DNA from: Gordonia spumicola
GTDB lineage: Bacteria > Actinomycetota > Actinomycetes > Mycobacteriales > Mycobacteriaceae
Assembly (NCBI RefSeq): GCF_009932475.1
Contig: NZ_BJOV01000005.1
Span: 1,984,001-2,048,000, forward strand
Length of the DNA stretch: 64,000 bases
Reading direction: 5' to 3'
A program made the position numbers and the translations under genes. Below, one piece after another: positions 16,733 through 28,783 of this stretch (position 1 is its first letter; every line of letters starts with the position of its first letter). The notes beneath the pieces were generated by a model that was not told the origin of the DNA, did not search any database, and saw only the letters and a program-made list of their open reading frames with translations.

Positions 16733-16796
16733 AACCACCACGTATACGAACAGACACCGCCCGACTGGGCGGTGTCTGTTCGTATACGTGGTGGTT
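16733..16796. repeat. Perfect 30-bp inverted repeat with 4-nt loop
   Basis: The left arm is 16733-16762, the loop GACT is 16763-16766 and the right arm 16767-16796; all 30 positions pair. The arm starts AACCACCACGTATACGAACA and ends in ACCGCCC. It begins 13 nt beyond the stop of the ABC ATPase gene (minus strand) and lies upstream of the operon starting at 16553. It is far longer than the other terminators here (12-18 bp). It may end transcription of the ATPase gene, insulate the catabolic operon, or be a mobile palindromic element. No second copy was seen in the window. Confidence 0.9.
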
Positions 16797-16809
16797 CTCC
16801 GAGCGCCTG

Positions 16810-17655
16810 TCAGGCCCGGCGGTGACCCCCGGCGCGGCGTGCCCGACGGGCGAAGTAGCGGCCGTCGTCGTACGTGAGGACGATGTTCTGCCGGAAGGTC
16901 CGCGACAAGTTCTCCGCGGTGAGCGTGTCCTCGATCGCACCCTGCGCGACGACACCGCCCTCCGACAGCATCATCACGTTGGTGAAGCCCGGCGGGATCT
17001 CCTCGACGTGATGGGTGATCAAGACCATCGCCGGCGCATCCGGATCCGACGCCAGCGCGCCGAGCCGGTCGACGAGTTCCTCTCGTCCGCCCAGGTCGAG
17101 GCCCGCGGCGGGCTCGTCGAGGAGGAGGAGTTCCGGATCGGTCATCAGGCCACGGGCGATCAGGACCCGCTTGCGTTCGCCCTCGCTCAACGTGCCGAAC
17201 GTACGGTCGGCGAGGTGTTCGGCCCCCATCGACTCCAGGATGTCGGAGGCCTGCGCGCGGTCCATCGCGTCGTAGTCCTCCCGCCACCGTCCGAGGACCG
17301 CGTAGCCCGCCGAGATCACCAGGTCGGACACCTTCTCGTCGGCGGGGACGCGCCCGGCGAACGCCGAGCTGACCAGGCCGATCCGCGTCGTCAACTCGCG
17401 GACGTCGGTGCGGCCGAGCTTCTCGCCGACGACGAAGGCGTCACCGCGGGTCGGATGGTCCAGGGCCGCGGCCATCCGCATGAGCGACGTCTTCCCTGCC
17501 CCGTTCGGGCCGATGATCACCCATCGTTCGTCCAACTCCACCCGCCAGTCGACGGGACCGATGAGGGTCTTTCCTCCACGGACCATCGAGACGTCGTGGA
17601 ACTCGATGAGCAGGTCGGGATCAGCGCTGAGTTCGGTCACCACACCATCGTGCAT
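16810..17655 (-). CDS. ABC transporter ATP-binding protein
   Basis: The protein of about 281 residues has a Walker A motif GPNGAGKTS near residue 50, a signature LSEGERKRVLIARGL, and Walker B ELLLLDEPAAGLD followed by the switch His in VLITHHVEEI. It resembles the stand-alone ATPase Rv3041c, which lies next to serB2 in mycobacteria; no permease gene is adjacent here. ATG 17655 is preferred, but GTG starts up to 12 codons upstream or 5 codons downstream are possible, since no strong ribosome site is present. It is divergent from the LLM oxidoreductase gene (17718). Transport substrate is unknown. Confidence 0.85.
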   Translation of the reverse strand: MHDGVVTELSADPDLLIEFHDVSMVRGGKTLIGPVDWRVELDERWVIIGPNGAGKTSLMRMAAALDHPTRGDAFVVGEKLGRTDVRELTTRIGLVSSAFAGRVPADEKVSDLVISAGYAVLGRWREDYDAMDRAQASDILESMGAEHLADRTFGTLSEGERKRVLIARGLMTDPELLLLDEPAAGLDLGGREELVDRLGALASDPDAPAMVLITHHVEEIPPGFTNVMMLSEGGVVAQGAIEDTLTAENLSRTFRQNIVLTYDDGRYFARRARRAGGHRRA

Positions 17656-17717
17656 GATGACTGCCGCCGTCACGCCGCGGGGGAATATTTTCACCGTCCG
17701 ACTCGCTGCACTCCGGT

Positions 17718-18719
17718 GTGACCGACACGCCGCGCACCAGCATCCCCCTGTCCCTCCTCGACCTCGCACAGGTCGGTCCCGGCGAGAACGTCGCCGAGTC
17801 GCTCGCGCACTCCCTCGAACTCGCCCGCTACGCGGACCAGCACGGATACACGCGCTTGTGGTACGCCGAGCACCACAACATGTCGGCGATCGCGTCGGCC
17901 GCACCCGCCGTCCTGGTGGCTCACATGGCCGCCCACACCTCGCGGATCCGACTCGGCGCGGGCGGAGTCATGCTGCCCAACCATTCGCCGCTCGCGATCG
18001 CCGAGCAGTACGGCACGCTCGCCGAACTGCATCCCGGCCGCATCGACCTCGGGCTCGGCCGCGCCCCCGGCGGCGACCAGGCCGTCTTCCACGCGTTGCG
18101 CCGCAGCCCCGCCGCGTCCGAGCACTTCCCCGGCGACGTCGTCGAACTCCTGCGCTACTTCTCCGGCGTGGGTGTGGACGGTGTCCGCGCCACACCGGGC
18201 AGCGGTACGAACGTCCCGCTGTACATCCTCGGATCGTCCCTGTTCGGCGCGCAGCTCGCCGCCGCCGTCGGACTCCCCTTCGCCTTCGCGTCGCATTTCG
18301 CCCCGCAGGCGTTGGAGCGGGCCGTCGACATCTACCTGCGCGACTTCCGCCCGTCCGACCTGCCCGACGGCGGACAGTCCGAACCGTACGTGATGGCCGC
18401 GACCACCGTCATCGCCGACGACGACCCCGACCGCGCCGCGGCCGAACTCCACAAGGCGAAGGTCCACCGCATCCGACTGCTGTTCAACCGCGGCCGCAAC
18501 CTCACGAACGCCGAAGCGGAGATGCTCCTCGACGGCACGCAAGGCGCCCAGGTCGACGAAATGCTCCGCTACGCCGCCGTCGGCACCCCGGACCAGGTCC
18601 GCGATCAGTTGGCGTCGTTCGCCGCTCACGCGCGCGCAGACGAACTGATCCTCGCCCCTCTGGCCTCCGACCGCGACGTCTGGTTCGGCACCGTCCGTCA
18701 CCTTGCTCCGCAGCCCTGA
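17718..18719 (+). CDS. LLM-class flavin-dependent oxidoreductase (MsnO8 type)
   Basis: The 333-residue protein is a luciferase-like monooxygenase of the MsnO8 / bacterial luciferase-like subgroup. It has IPLSLLDLAQVGPGENVAES, TRLWYAEHHNMSAIASAAPA, IRLGAGGVMLPNHSPLAIAE and GRIDLGLGRAPGGDQ, the signature stretch around the flavin site. Members use FMN or F420. No substrate clue exists in the local context. GTG 17718 is used; the space to the divergent ATPase gene is 62 nt. It converges on the Pth2-like gene with only 12 nt between their stops and no hairpin. Confidence 0.88.
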   Translation: MTDTPRTSIPLSLLDLAQVGPGENVAESLAHSLELARYADQHGYTRLWYAEHHNMSAIASAAPAVLVAHMAAHTSRIRLGAGGVMLPNHSPLAIAEQYGTLAELHPGRIDLGLGRAPGGDQAVFHALRRSPAASEHFPGDVVELLRYFSGVGVDGVRATPGSGTNVPLYILGSSLFGAQLAAAVGLPFAFASHFAPQALERAVDIYLRDFRPSDLPDGGQSEPYVMAATTVIADDDPDRAAAELHKAKVHRIRLLFNRGRNLTNAEAEMLLDGTQGAQVDEMLRYAAVGTPDQVRDQLASFAAHARADELILAPLASDRDVWFGTVRHLAPQP

Positions 18720-18731
18720 GCGGGGGCGAGC

Positions 18732-19463
18732 CTAGACTCGTGCGCGTTCGGCGATGACCGTCGTCGATCCGGGCGCGACCTCGGTGAAGCCCGCGTCGCG
18801 CACGGCCGCGGCCGCGCCCCGCTCGGCGGCCGAGAGCAGGGCGGCCCAACGGTCGGGCGTCGCGAGTCGGACGTCGATCGGGCAGCCGGCGTCGTACCAG
18901 GTCCGGGCCTGGGCCGGTGGGAACAGCGCGACGCCGAGCATCGACGCGTGACCGACCTGTGCGGCCGCCTTGCCCACGGTCATGTCCAGGCCGGGGTTGA
19001 GCCACAGGCACAGGCCGTCGGCGTCACCGGTCGGCTCGTCGGACGCGAGGTCGCCGTGGACGTCGGCGCCGCCGATCTGCAGCTTCTTAATCCGCTTGTC
19101 CACGTCGGCGACACGGCCGGGGACGAACGCCCGCGCCTGGCAGCCGTCGTGCTCGGCCGTCACACCCCACAACGCCTGGACGTCGTCCCACTGCTTGCCG
19201 CGGGCGCGTCGGGCGATCTTCCGGATCCGCGCGCCGCACCAGGCGTCGAGGCGGTCCGCCCACGGTCCGCCGGTCTCGGCGCGCTCGTCGAGGCAGACGA
19301 GGGCGCTGGCGCGCGCCGCCGCGACCAGCAGGCCGTGGCGGTTCGGCGGATCGGACTTCTCGATCCGCAGCACCATCGCCATCGCGAGGACGTCTGCGGG
19401 GTCGGCCGGATCATCGCCGCCACCGGCGTAGCCGACGAGGCGGTCGTAGGCGTCGGAGAACAC
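18732..19463 (-). CDS. Peptidyl-tRNA hydrolase type 2-like protein
   Basis: The 243-residue protein has a C-terminal Pth2-type domain (about residues 150-243): a GLDMTVGKAAAQVGHASML block carries the conserved Lys/Ala/Gln/His helix of Pth2, and ends TVIAERARV. Its N-terminal half, with DVLAMAMVLRIEKSDPPN and a Lys/Arg-rich RKIARRARGKQWDDVQ, is more variable and also found in actinobacterial relatives. GTG 19463 is 4 nt after the serB stop, so the two are co-transcribed. The family function is recycling of peptidyl-tRNA; the actual substrate of the actinobacterial form is not established. Confidence 0.7.
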   Translation of the reverse strand: MFSDAYDRLVGYAGGGDDPADPADVLAMAMVLRIEKSDPPNRHGLLVAAARASALVCLDERAETGGPWADRLDAWCGARIRKIARRARGKQWDDVQALWGVTAEHDGCQARAFVPGRVADVDKRIKKLQIGGADVHGDLASDEPTGDADGLCLWLNPGLDMTVGKAAAQVGHASMLGVALFPPAQARTWYDAGCPIDVRLATPDRWAALLSAAERGAAAAVRDAGFTEVAPGSTTVIAERARV

Positions 19464-19467
19464 CGGC

Positions 19468-21994
<2,527 letters not shown>

Positions 21995-22009
21995 GGCACC
22001 ACGGCAGAA

Positions 22010-22040
22010 AGGCCCGCCCGAGATGTTCTCGGACGGGCCT
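22010..22040. terminator. Hairpin terminator between deacetylase and ctaD genes
   Basis: AGGCCCGCCCGAGA pairs with TCTCGGACGGGCCT (one C-A mismatch) around a 3-nt loop. It lies between convergent stops at 21994 and 22059 and can serve both directions. Confidence 0.8.
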
Positions 22041-22058
22041 CGCTGTCGGATCAGTGCG

Positions 22059-23771
22059 TCAGTGCTCGGCGTGCTTGTCGCTGCCCCAGCCGACATGGGC
22101 TTCGGCGCGCATGCGCTCCACCATGTGCGGGTAGTGCAGTTCGAAGGCCGGGCGCTCCGAGCGGATGCGGGGCAGCTCGGTGAAGTTGTGACGCGGCGGC
22201 GGGCAGCTGGTGGCCCATTCGAGCGAGTTGCCGAAGCCCCACGGATCGTCGACGGTCACGACCTCGCCGTAGCGGTAGCTCTTGAAGACGTTCCACAGGA
22301 ACGGCAGCGTCGACAGGCCCAGGACCAGGGCGCCCGCGGTGGACACCATGTTCAGCTCGGTGAATCCGTCGGACGGCAGGTAGTCCGCGTAGCGACGCGG
22401 CATGCCCTCGTTGCCCAGCCAGTGCTGCACCAGGAACGTGAGGTGGAAGCCGATGAACGTCAGCCAGAAGTGCCACTTGCCGAGCGTCTCGTCGAGCAGA
22501 CGCCCCGTCATCTTCGGGAACCAGAAGTAGATGCCCGCGTAGGTGGCGAACACGATGGTGCCGAAGAGGACGTAGTGGAAGTGCGCGACCACGAAGTACG
22601 AGTCGGAGACGTGGAAGTCGATCGGCGGTGCGGCCAGCAGGACGCCGGTGAGGCCACCGAAGAGGAAGGTCACGATGAAGCCGATCGAGAACAGCATCGG
22701 CGTCTCGAACGTTATGCGGCCCTTCCACATCGTTCCGATCCAGTTGAAGAACTTCACACCGGTCGGGACCGCGATGAGGAACGTCATGAACGAGAAGAAC
22801 GGCAGCAGGACCGAACCGGTGACGTACATGTGGTGCGCCCACACCGCGACCGACAGGGCCGCGATGGCGAGGGTCGCGTAGACCAGGCCCGAGTAGCCGA
22901 ACAGCGGCTTACGCGAGAACACCGGGAACACCTCGGACACGATGCCGAAGAACGGCAGGGCGATGACGTACACCTCGGGGTGGCCGAAGAACCAGAACAG
23001 GTGCTGCCACAGGATGACGCCGCCGTTGGCGGGGTCGTACAGGTGTGCGCCGAACTGGCGGTCGACTTCGAGGCCCATGAGGGCCGCGGTCAGCAGCGGG
23101 AAGATCAGCAGGATCAGGACGCTGGTCACGAGGATGTTCCAGGTGAAGATCGGCATGCGGAACATGGTCATGCCCGGGGCGCGGAGGCACACCACGGTGG
23201 TGATCATGTTGACCGCGCCGAGGATGGTGCCCAGACCGGCGACGCCGAGGCCCATGATCCAGAAGTCGGCTCCGACGCCCGGCGAGTGGACCATGTCGGT
23301 GAGCGGCGTGTACGCCGTCCAACCGAAGTCGGCCGCGCCGCCCGGGGTCAGGAAGCCGCCGAGGGCGATCAGGTTGCCGAACAGGAACAGCCAGTAGCCC
23401 AGCGAGTTCAGACGCGGGAACGCCACGTCGGGCGAACCGATCTGAAGCGGGAGGACGAAGTTGGCGAAGCCGATGACGATCGGCGTCGCGTACATCAGCA
23501 GCATCACGGTGCCGTGCATCGTGAAGAGCTGGTTGAACTGCTCATTCGACAGGAACTGGAGTCCCGGATGAGCAAGCTCGGCACGCATCAGAAGCGCCAT
23601 CAGTCCGCCGACGAGGAAGAAGGCGAAACAGGTGACGATGTACATCTGACCGATCAGCTTGTGATCGGTGGTGGTGATGAGCTTGTAGAAGAAAGAGCCC
23701 TTGGGCTGGTAACGCTCCGGGTAGGGGCGCTGAGCCTCCACCTGGGTCGTCGGCTGATCTACCGCGGTCAC
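22059..23771 (-). CDS. ctaD: Cytochrome c oxidase (aa3) subunit I
   Basis: The 570-residue membrane protein has the expected about 12 hydrophobic helices. Visible motifs are [16 protein letters not shown] (heme ligand His), [13 protein letters not shown] (CuB ligand and cross-linked Tyr), [16 protein letters not shown] (CuB His pair) and [15 protein letters not shown] (heme ligands). It is the catalytic subunit of the aa3 terminal oxidase in the cytoplasmic membrane. M. tuberculosis Rv3043c is in the same neighbourhood between serB2 and fecB, as here. Subunits II and III and the bcc complex are elsewhere. ATG 23771 follows GAGGAGG and is secure. Confidence 0.97.
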   Translation of the reverse strand: MTAVDQPTTQVEAQRPYPERYQPKGSFFYKLITTTDHKLIGQMYIVTCFAFFLVGGLMALLMRAELAHPGLQFLSNEQFNQLFTMHGTVMLLMYATPIVIGFANFVLPLQIGSPDVAFPRLNSLGYWLFLFGNLIALGGFLTPGGAADFGWTAYTPLTDMVHSPGVGADFWIMGLGVAGLGTILGAVNMITTVVCLRAPGMTMFRMPIFTWNILVTSVLILLIFPLLTAALMGLEVDRQFGAHLYDPANGGVILWQHLFWFFGHPEVYVIALPFFGIVSEVFPVFSRKPLFGYSGLVYATLAIAALSVAVWAHHMYVTGSVLLPFFSFMTFLIAVPTGVKFFNWIGTMWKGRITFETPMLFSIGFIVTFLFGGLTGVLLAAPPIDFHVSDSYFVVAHFHYVLFGTIVFATYAGIYFWFPKMTGRLLDETLGKWHFWLTFIGFHLTFLVQHWLGNEGMPRRYADYLPSDGFTELNMVSTAGALVLGLSTLPFLWNVFKSYRYGEVVTVDDPWGFGNSLEWATSCPPPRHNFTELPRIRSERPAFELHYPHMVERMRAEAHVGWGSDKHAEH

Positions 23772-24007
23772 AGATTCCTCCTCGTGAGCACCATCGACGC
23801 CGGTCTCCCGGTCGGCGGCACTGGACCTTCGTCCGTCCTAACTGCTGTGGCGCCGACCGAAGACAGCGCGCTGCACATCTGATCGTAGACCAGAGTCGGG
23901 CCGGATTCCGACCGGGTCCTACGAACTGTCGTAATACGCGAGTCATCGTGTGCGCCAGGCCTGGTCGCGCGGCGGGTTCGCCGCGCTCACGGTGCTAGCG
24001 TAGGCCC

Positions 24008-25069
24008 GTGCGAACAGACTTCCGACGACCTCCCGGTGGTATTGCGCCCCGTGGCCGAACACACCGTGGCCGATCGGCGTTCGCCGTCGCATGCGTCGTC
24101 ACACTCACGGTGGGCCTGTCCGCCTGCACCGCCGACGACGACGTGCTCCGTACCCCGGACGGCTCGATCATCTCGACCACGACGACGAAGTTCGCGGAGG
24201 CGAACATCGTCAACGCGGGTCGTGACTACGGCCGCACCTGCCTGGCCCCGACCCCTGTCGACGCGGGACGCCAGGACGTGACGCGGATCGTCGTCACCGA
24301 TCCGGCCCTCCTCGACGCCCTGTGCGCACTCGGCCTCGGCCCCAGCGTCCGCGCCGTCGCGGCGCCGCAGGGATCGGTCCCCGCCTATCTCGGACCGCAA
24401 CTGGCGTCGGTGCCTGCGATCGGCGACGCCCCGACCGCAGACCAGGTCACGCAGGCCAGACCCGACCTGGTGTTGACGACGTCCGCGACGTCGGCCCGCG
24501 CCGACGCCCTCACGGCGACCGGCGCCCTCGGTTCGGCGCGGGTGACGCGAGTCGAGACGAGCCCCGACTGGCAGAAGACGTTCCAGGCCGTCGCGACCGC
24601 GACCAATCGGTCGACCGCGGGCCGGGACCGCCTCGCGGAGTTCGTCGCCGAGGCGACGCGGGTCGGTCGGGTCATGGACGCGCCGCACACCCAGGTCTCG
24701 CTGGTCCGGTTCACACCCGACGACACGATGATCGAGGGAACGTCGTCGTTCGGCGCGCAGATCATGTCGATCGTCGGTGTCGGCAGGCCCGCGGCGCAGC
24801 GAGTCCCGGACGCCGTCGCGCAGACCTCGGCGAACTTCACCGACGCCGACGCCGACCTCATCCTCGTCAGTCACGAGGGCGACGGCGGCTTCTCCCGCGG
24901 CCACGACGTGATGTCCACCGACGAATGGCTCAACATGGGCGCTCCGACGTGGAAGCGGGTGGAGGCCGTCGACGACTCCGTCTGGTACACCCAGCCGGGT
25001 CTGGCCTCGGCGTGGCTGGTGCTCAACGACATCAAGGTGTGCCTGAACAGCAGCTCCGCCGGCGAGTGA
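24008..25069 (+). CDS. fecB: Substrate-binding lipoprotein, FecB-like
   Basis: The 353-residue protein, GTG 24008, has an arginine-rich start, a hydrophobic stretch and lipobox LSAC (about residues 37-40). The mature part is a periplasmic-binding-protein fold of the cobalamin/siderophore class, with RIVVTDPALLDALCALGLG and DQVTQARPDLVLTTSATS. M. tuberculosis FecB (Rv3044) is next to ctaD, as this one is, and has been linked to siderophore use and envelope permeability. No permease or ATPase gene is adjacent. The stop is 30 nt before the SNF2 gene start. The ligand is inferred. Confidence 0.85.
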   Translation: MRTDFRRPPGGIAPRGRTHRGRSAFAVACVVTLTVGLSACTADDDVLRTPDGSIISTTTTKFAEANIVNAGRDYGRTCLAPTPVDAGRQDVTRIVVTDPALLDALCALGLGPSVRAVAAPQGSVPAYLGPQLASVPAIGDAPTADQVTQARPDLVLTTSATSARADALTATGALGSARVTRVETSPDWQKTFQAVATATNRSTAGRDRLAEFVAEATRVGRVMDAPHTQVSLVRFTPDDTMIEGTSSFGAQIMSIVGVGRPAAQRVPDAVAQTSANFTDADADLILVSHEGDGGFSRGHDVMSTDEWLNMGAPTWKRVEAVDDSVWYTQPGLASAWLVLNDIKVCLNSSSAGE

Positions 25070-25099
25070 CCCGGATTGTCGCCGGCCGCGGGTACAACG

Positions 25100-27964
25100 G
25101 TGAGCGTGAACGCCCCGCCGATCCGAATGCTCTGGCGGCCCGGCCTCGGCCTGGCCGTCTGGCCGTGGGCGGGACCGGACGCGGAGCCTGCCCAGCCCGG
25201 GACCACGCTCGACGATCTGCCGCCGTCGTTGACCGATCTGCTCGGCGGCAGGCGACTGCGTCAGAGCGTCGAGCTCCGCACGCCTGACGGCGCCCGGACG
25301 TTCGTCGCGACCACCGCGCTCGGCGTGCCGACCGCGGCCGCACTCCTCGACCGTTTCGACCACCTCCCGACCGGCGGCGACACCTCCTTCTACCGGCACG
25401 TGCTCGCCGGAGTGCGCGCGTTCGTCGACGCCGGGGCGGTCGCGCCCGGTGTGATCGAGGTGGCAGGCCTGCCCGAGGCTCGCTGGCTGCCGCTGCCAAC
25501 CGGCGCATGGAAGGCGTGGCTGACCGTGATCCACGGCAGCGCTCCGCCGTCGATCGCCGACAACGGCGGAGCGACGGCGATCACCGACTTCGCCACCGAA
25601 TTCCTCGACCACGAGGTGCGCCGCCGACTCGCCGACCGCGTCGCCTCGCACGTCGACCTGATCGCGGGCCTGGCCGCGGCGGCGCCCGTGCCGGCGGCCG
25701 CGGGGGCACGCGGCGCGTGGGGCGACTGGCTGTCGACGGCCGGACCCGAGGCGGCGACCGTCATCCTTCGGCTGCACGAACCGCCGGACGATCCGGAGTC
25801 GCCCACGCCGCCGGTCGACGCACGGTGGCGGCTCGAAGTGTGCCGCCACAACGCGACCGGCGACATCACTCCGGTGATCCCCCACCGGCTCGACCCTCAC
25901 GACCTGGAGGCGGTCACCGCCGACCTCGCGTCCGCCGTCCGCGCTTTCGGCGAACTCGCGCGCGCCGACACCGATCCCCACACCCTCGACTTCCTCCTGC
26001 CCACCGGCGCGGTCGAAGAACTCCTGACGTCGGGTGCGGCCGCGATCGCCGACGCCGGTGTCACCGTGCTCCTGCCGCGCACCATCGCCGACGTCGCCCC
26101 GAGCCTGGCGTTGCGGGCGGCGACAGTGCCCGACGGCGGCAGCAGGCCCGGATTCGTGGGCCTCGACGAGATCTCCGACTTCGAATGGCAGCTCGCGCTC
26201 GGCGACACGCCAGACTCCCCCGCGCTCACCCAGTCCGACCTGGACGAACTCGCCCACCAACACGGCGATCTGGTGCGGATCCGCGGACGGTGGTGCAGGG
26301 CCGAGGGCGCCGCGCTGACGCGGGCCGCCGCATTCCTCGCCGCGCAGAAGGCCGTCGGGACCGAGTCGTCGACCATGGCCGACCTGTTGAGCCTGGTCAC
26401 GGACCCGCAGGACCGTCTACCCGTGCCGGTGTCCCGCGTCGACGGACTCGGCTGGCTCGACGACATCGCCCGCGACGGCGTGATCGTCCCGGACCCGGTC
26501 GTCCCACCCGACACACTGCACGCCACCCTGCGGCCCTATCAGCAGCGCGGGCTCGACTGGTTGATGTCGCTCGGCCGGATCGGCGCGGGAGCCGTCCTCG
26601 CCGACGACATGGGCCTGGGCAAGACCGTGCAGGTGATCGCCCTTCTCACCGCGATGCGCACAGCGGACCGCGCCCGTCCCCCCGCGCTCGTCGTCTGCCC
26701 CATGTCGGTGATCGGCAACTGGAACCGCGAGCTCGCCACCTTCGCACCGAGCCTGCGGGTGATCGTCCACCACGGCGCGGGCCGGTCGATGGACGCGATC
26801 GCACCCGGTGAGGTCGACGTCGTGCTGACGACGTTCGCGACCCTGTCCCGAGACCGCGCGGCGATGGCCCACGTGCAGTGGAGCGAGCTCGTCGTCGACG
26901 AGGCCCAGCATGTCAAGAACGTTCACACGGCGGCGGCGAAGGCGTTGCGCGCCATGCCCGCTCGGCTCCGCATCGCCCTCACCGGGACGCCCGTCGAGAA
27001 TCGTCTCGAAGATCTGCGGGCGGTCGTCGACCTGGTGAATCCGGGCATGCTGGGGTCGGCGTCCATGTTCCGCGCACGGTTCGCCGAGCCCATCGAACGG
27101 GACCGCGACAAGGGCGCGCTGCGCAGGCTCAACTCGCTGACCGGCCCGTTCATCCTGCGTCGCACCAAGACCGACCCCGACGTCGCCCCCGACCTGCCCG
27201 CGAAGACCGAGCTGACCGTGCGCACCAACCTGACGAGCGAGCAGGCCGGGCTGTATCAAGCGGTCCTGAACGATCTGCACGAGGCGCTGGGCGATCCCAA
27301 TCATCGTGGTGAGGTGCGGCGACGCAGCGTGCTCGCCGCGTTGACCAGGCTCAAGCAGGTCTGCAATCATCCGACGCACTACCTGGCCGACGGCTCGCCG
27401 TTGATGCGCAAGCGCAGGCACCGGTCGGGCAAGGTGGAACTGCTCATCGACATCCTGACCACCCTGATCGCCGAGGGCGACCGCGCGCTGGTGTTCACCC
27501 AGTTCGCGGCGTACGCCGAGCTCCTCGCCGAATGGTTGACGCCGATCCTCGGCGTCGACGTCCCCGTCCTGCACGGCGGGCGCTCCCGCGGGGACCGCGA
27601 CGCGATGGCGGCGGCGTTCGGATCGGCCGACGGTCCGCCCGTCCTCATCGCGACGTTGAAGGCCGGTGGCACCGGGCTCAACCTCGTCGGCGCGAATCAC
27701 GTGATCCACGCCGACCGGTGGTGGAATCCCGCCGTCGAGGACCAGGCGACCGACCGCGCCTACCGGATCGGTCAGACGAAGAACGTGCAGGTCCGCAAGT
27801 TCGTGTGCGTCGGAACCCTCGAGGAGCGGATCGACGAGATGGTCACGGCCAAACGTGAACTGTCACAGCTGACGGTCCGCACCGGCGAGAGCTGGCTCAC
27901 CGATCTCGACAACGCCGCGCTCTTCGACCTGTTGGCCCTGCGCGACGAGGCGGTGGGCGAATGA
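25100..27964 (+). CDS. SNF2-family DEAD/DEAH helicase (HelZ-like)
   Basis: A protein of about 954 residues. The N-terminal half is the actinobacterial SNF2-associated region. A SNF2 ATPase core starts near residue 470 with LRPYQQRGLDWLM, followed by Walker A LADDMGLGKTVQVIALL, DEAQHVKN box (motif II), and a helicase C part with RALVFTQFAAYAELLAEW and DRAYRIGQTKNVQVRKFV. This is the pattern of HelZ (Rv2101). The ATG of the following SWIM protein overlaps its stop (ATGA). Start is uncertain: GTG 25100 is preferred; TTG 25076 and GTG 25106 are possible. Likely an ATP-driven DNA translocase; the role is unknown. Confidence 0.88.
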   Translation: MSVNAPPIRMLWRPGLGLAVWPWAGPDAEPAQPGTTLDDLPPSLTDLLGGRRLRQSVELRTPDGARTFVATTALGVPTAAALLDRFDHLPTGGDTSFYRHVLAGVRAFVDAGAVAPGVIEVAGLPEARWLPLPTGAWKAWLTVIHGSAPPSIADNGGATAITDFATEFLDHEVRRRLADRVASHVDLIAGLAAAAPVPAAAGARGAWGDWLSTAGPEAATVILRLHEPPDDPESPTPPVDARWRLEVCRHNATGDITPVIPHRLDPHDLEAVTADLASAVRAFGELARADTDPHTLDFLLPTGAVEELLTSGAAAIADAGVTVLLPRTIADVAPSLALRAATVPDGGSRPGFVGLDEISDFEWQLALGDTPDSPALTQSDLDELAHQHGDLVRIRGRWCRAEGAALTRAAAFLAAQKAVGTESSTMADLLSLVTDPQDRLPVPVSRVDGLGWLDDIARDGVIVPDPVVPPDTLHATLRPYQQRGLDWLMSLGRIGAGAVLADDMGLGKTVQVIALLTAMRTADRARPPALVVCPMSVIGNWNRELATFAPSLRVIVHHGAGRSMDAIAPGEVDVVLTTFATLSRDRAAMAHVQWSELVVDEAQHVKNVHTAAAKALRAMPARLRIALTGTPVENRLEDLRAVVDLVNPGMLGSASMFRARFAEPIERDRDKGALRRLNSLTGPFILRRTKTDPDVAPDLPAKTELTVRTNLTSEQAGLYQAVLNDLHEALGDPNHRGEVRRRSVLAALTRLKQVCNHPTHYLADGSPLMRKRRHRSGKVELLIDILTTLIAEGDRALVFTQFAAYAELLAEWLTPILGVDVPVLHGGRSRGDRDAMAAAFGSADGPPVLIATLKAGGTGLNLVGANHVIHADRWWNPAVEDQATDRAYRIGQTKNVQVRKFVCVGTLEERIDEMVTAKRELSQLTVRTGESWLTDLDNAALFDLLALRDEAVGE

Positions 27965-28713
27965 GCGGGCGGTCGAAGCGCGCACCCGTACGCGGCTACG
28001 GCATCACCCGGTGGGGACGGTCGTTCGTCGACGTCGTCGAGGCCGGGGCGGACCACCGCCACATCACCGGCGCACGCCGGTATTTCCGCGATCGGCACGT
28101 CGACGACCTGTCGATCGGCGACGGACGCATCACATCGTCCGTGCGGGGCAGCCAGCTCGACCCGTTCGACGTGATCCTGCGGACCAGGCCCGTCGACCCG
28201 GCCACCGTCATCGCGCTGCTGCGCGCCGAGGGATCGGTGGACGATCTGCTCGCCCTGGCTCGGGGCGAACAGCCGAACACGCTCGGCGGGTTGATCGCGC
28301 CGACCGAGTCGGCCGACGTCGAATCGAGCTGTTCCTGTCCCGACGACGCCCCGCGCTGCATCCACGTGCTGGCGACGGCGTTCGAGGTGTCGGCCGAGAT
28401 CGACCGACGTCCCACCGCCCTGCTGCAGGTGATGGGCACCGACCTTCCGGAACTGCTGGCCGTGGCCGGCGCGGACCGGGACGACGGGGCCGCCGCACCC
28501 GCAGTCGACGGCGAGGTGATCCCGACGGACTTCTACGGCGACGGGATCACCTACCCTCCCCCGCCCGCGGTCCCTCCCGTCGACGCCCTCGCCGACCTCG
28601 ACGCCGCCGCGCTGCGCGTGGCCCTGCGCGCGTCCGGTGTGCCGGCCACCCAGGTGGCCGAGGCCGTCGACGACCTCGCGACCTTCTACGCTGAACTCCG
28701 CCGACGCGGCTGA
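27961..28713 (+). CDS. SWIM zinc-finger protein
   Basis: A 250-residue protein with a SWIM-type zinc site: SSCSCPDDAPRCIHVLATAF supplies Cys-x-Cys and Cys-x-His. The N terminus, reading KRAPVRGYGITRWGRSFVDV, and ARRYFRDRHVDDL match the partner usually found with HelZ-type SNF2 helicases. The ATG overlaps the helicase stop (ATGA), so the two are coupled and very likely act as a complex on DNA. The C-terminal third is Pro/Ala-rich with PTDFYGDGITYPPPP and a helical tail. Function is unknown beyond this partnership. Confidence 0.8.
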   Translation: MSGRSKRAPVRGYGITRWGRSFVDVVEAGADHRHITGARRYFRDRHVDDLSIGDGRITSSVRGSQLDPFDVILRTRPVDPATVIALLRAEGSVDDLLALARGEQPNTLGGLIAPTESADVESSCSCPDDAPRCIHVLATAFEVSAEIDRRPTALLQVMGTDLPELLAVAGADRDDGAAAPAVDGEVIPTDFYGDGITYPPPPAVPPVDALADLDAAALRVALRASGVPATQVAEAVDDLATFYAELRRRG

Positions 28714-28783
28714 CGCGCCGCCGGAGTCGACATGCCGTGCCTATGCGGCCCGTTCGGCCATCGGGTGGGCCGCTCATGACACC

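Noticed and set aside
16621..17721. Open frame that begins upstream and reads through the 30-bp palindrome
   Set aside because: It runs through the palindrome and then opposite the ABC ATPase gene; the composition is not coding.
22023..23882. 619-residue open frame on the plus strand, opposite ctaD
   Set aside because: It is the antisense shadow of ctaD, rich in Arg/Glu/Asp/His and without any motif; long antisense frames are expected in such GC-rich DNA.
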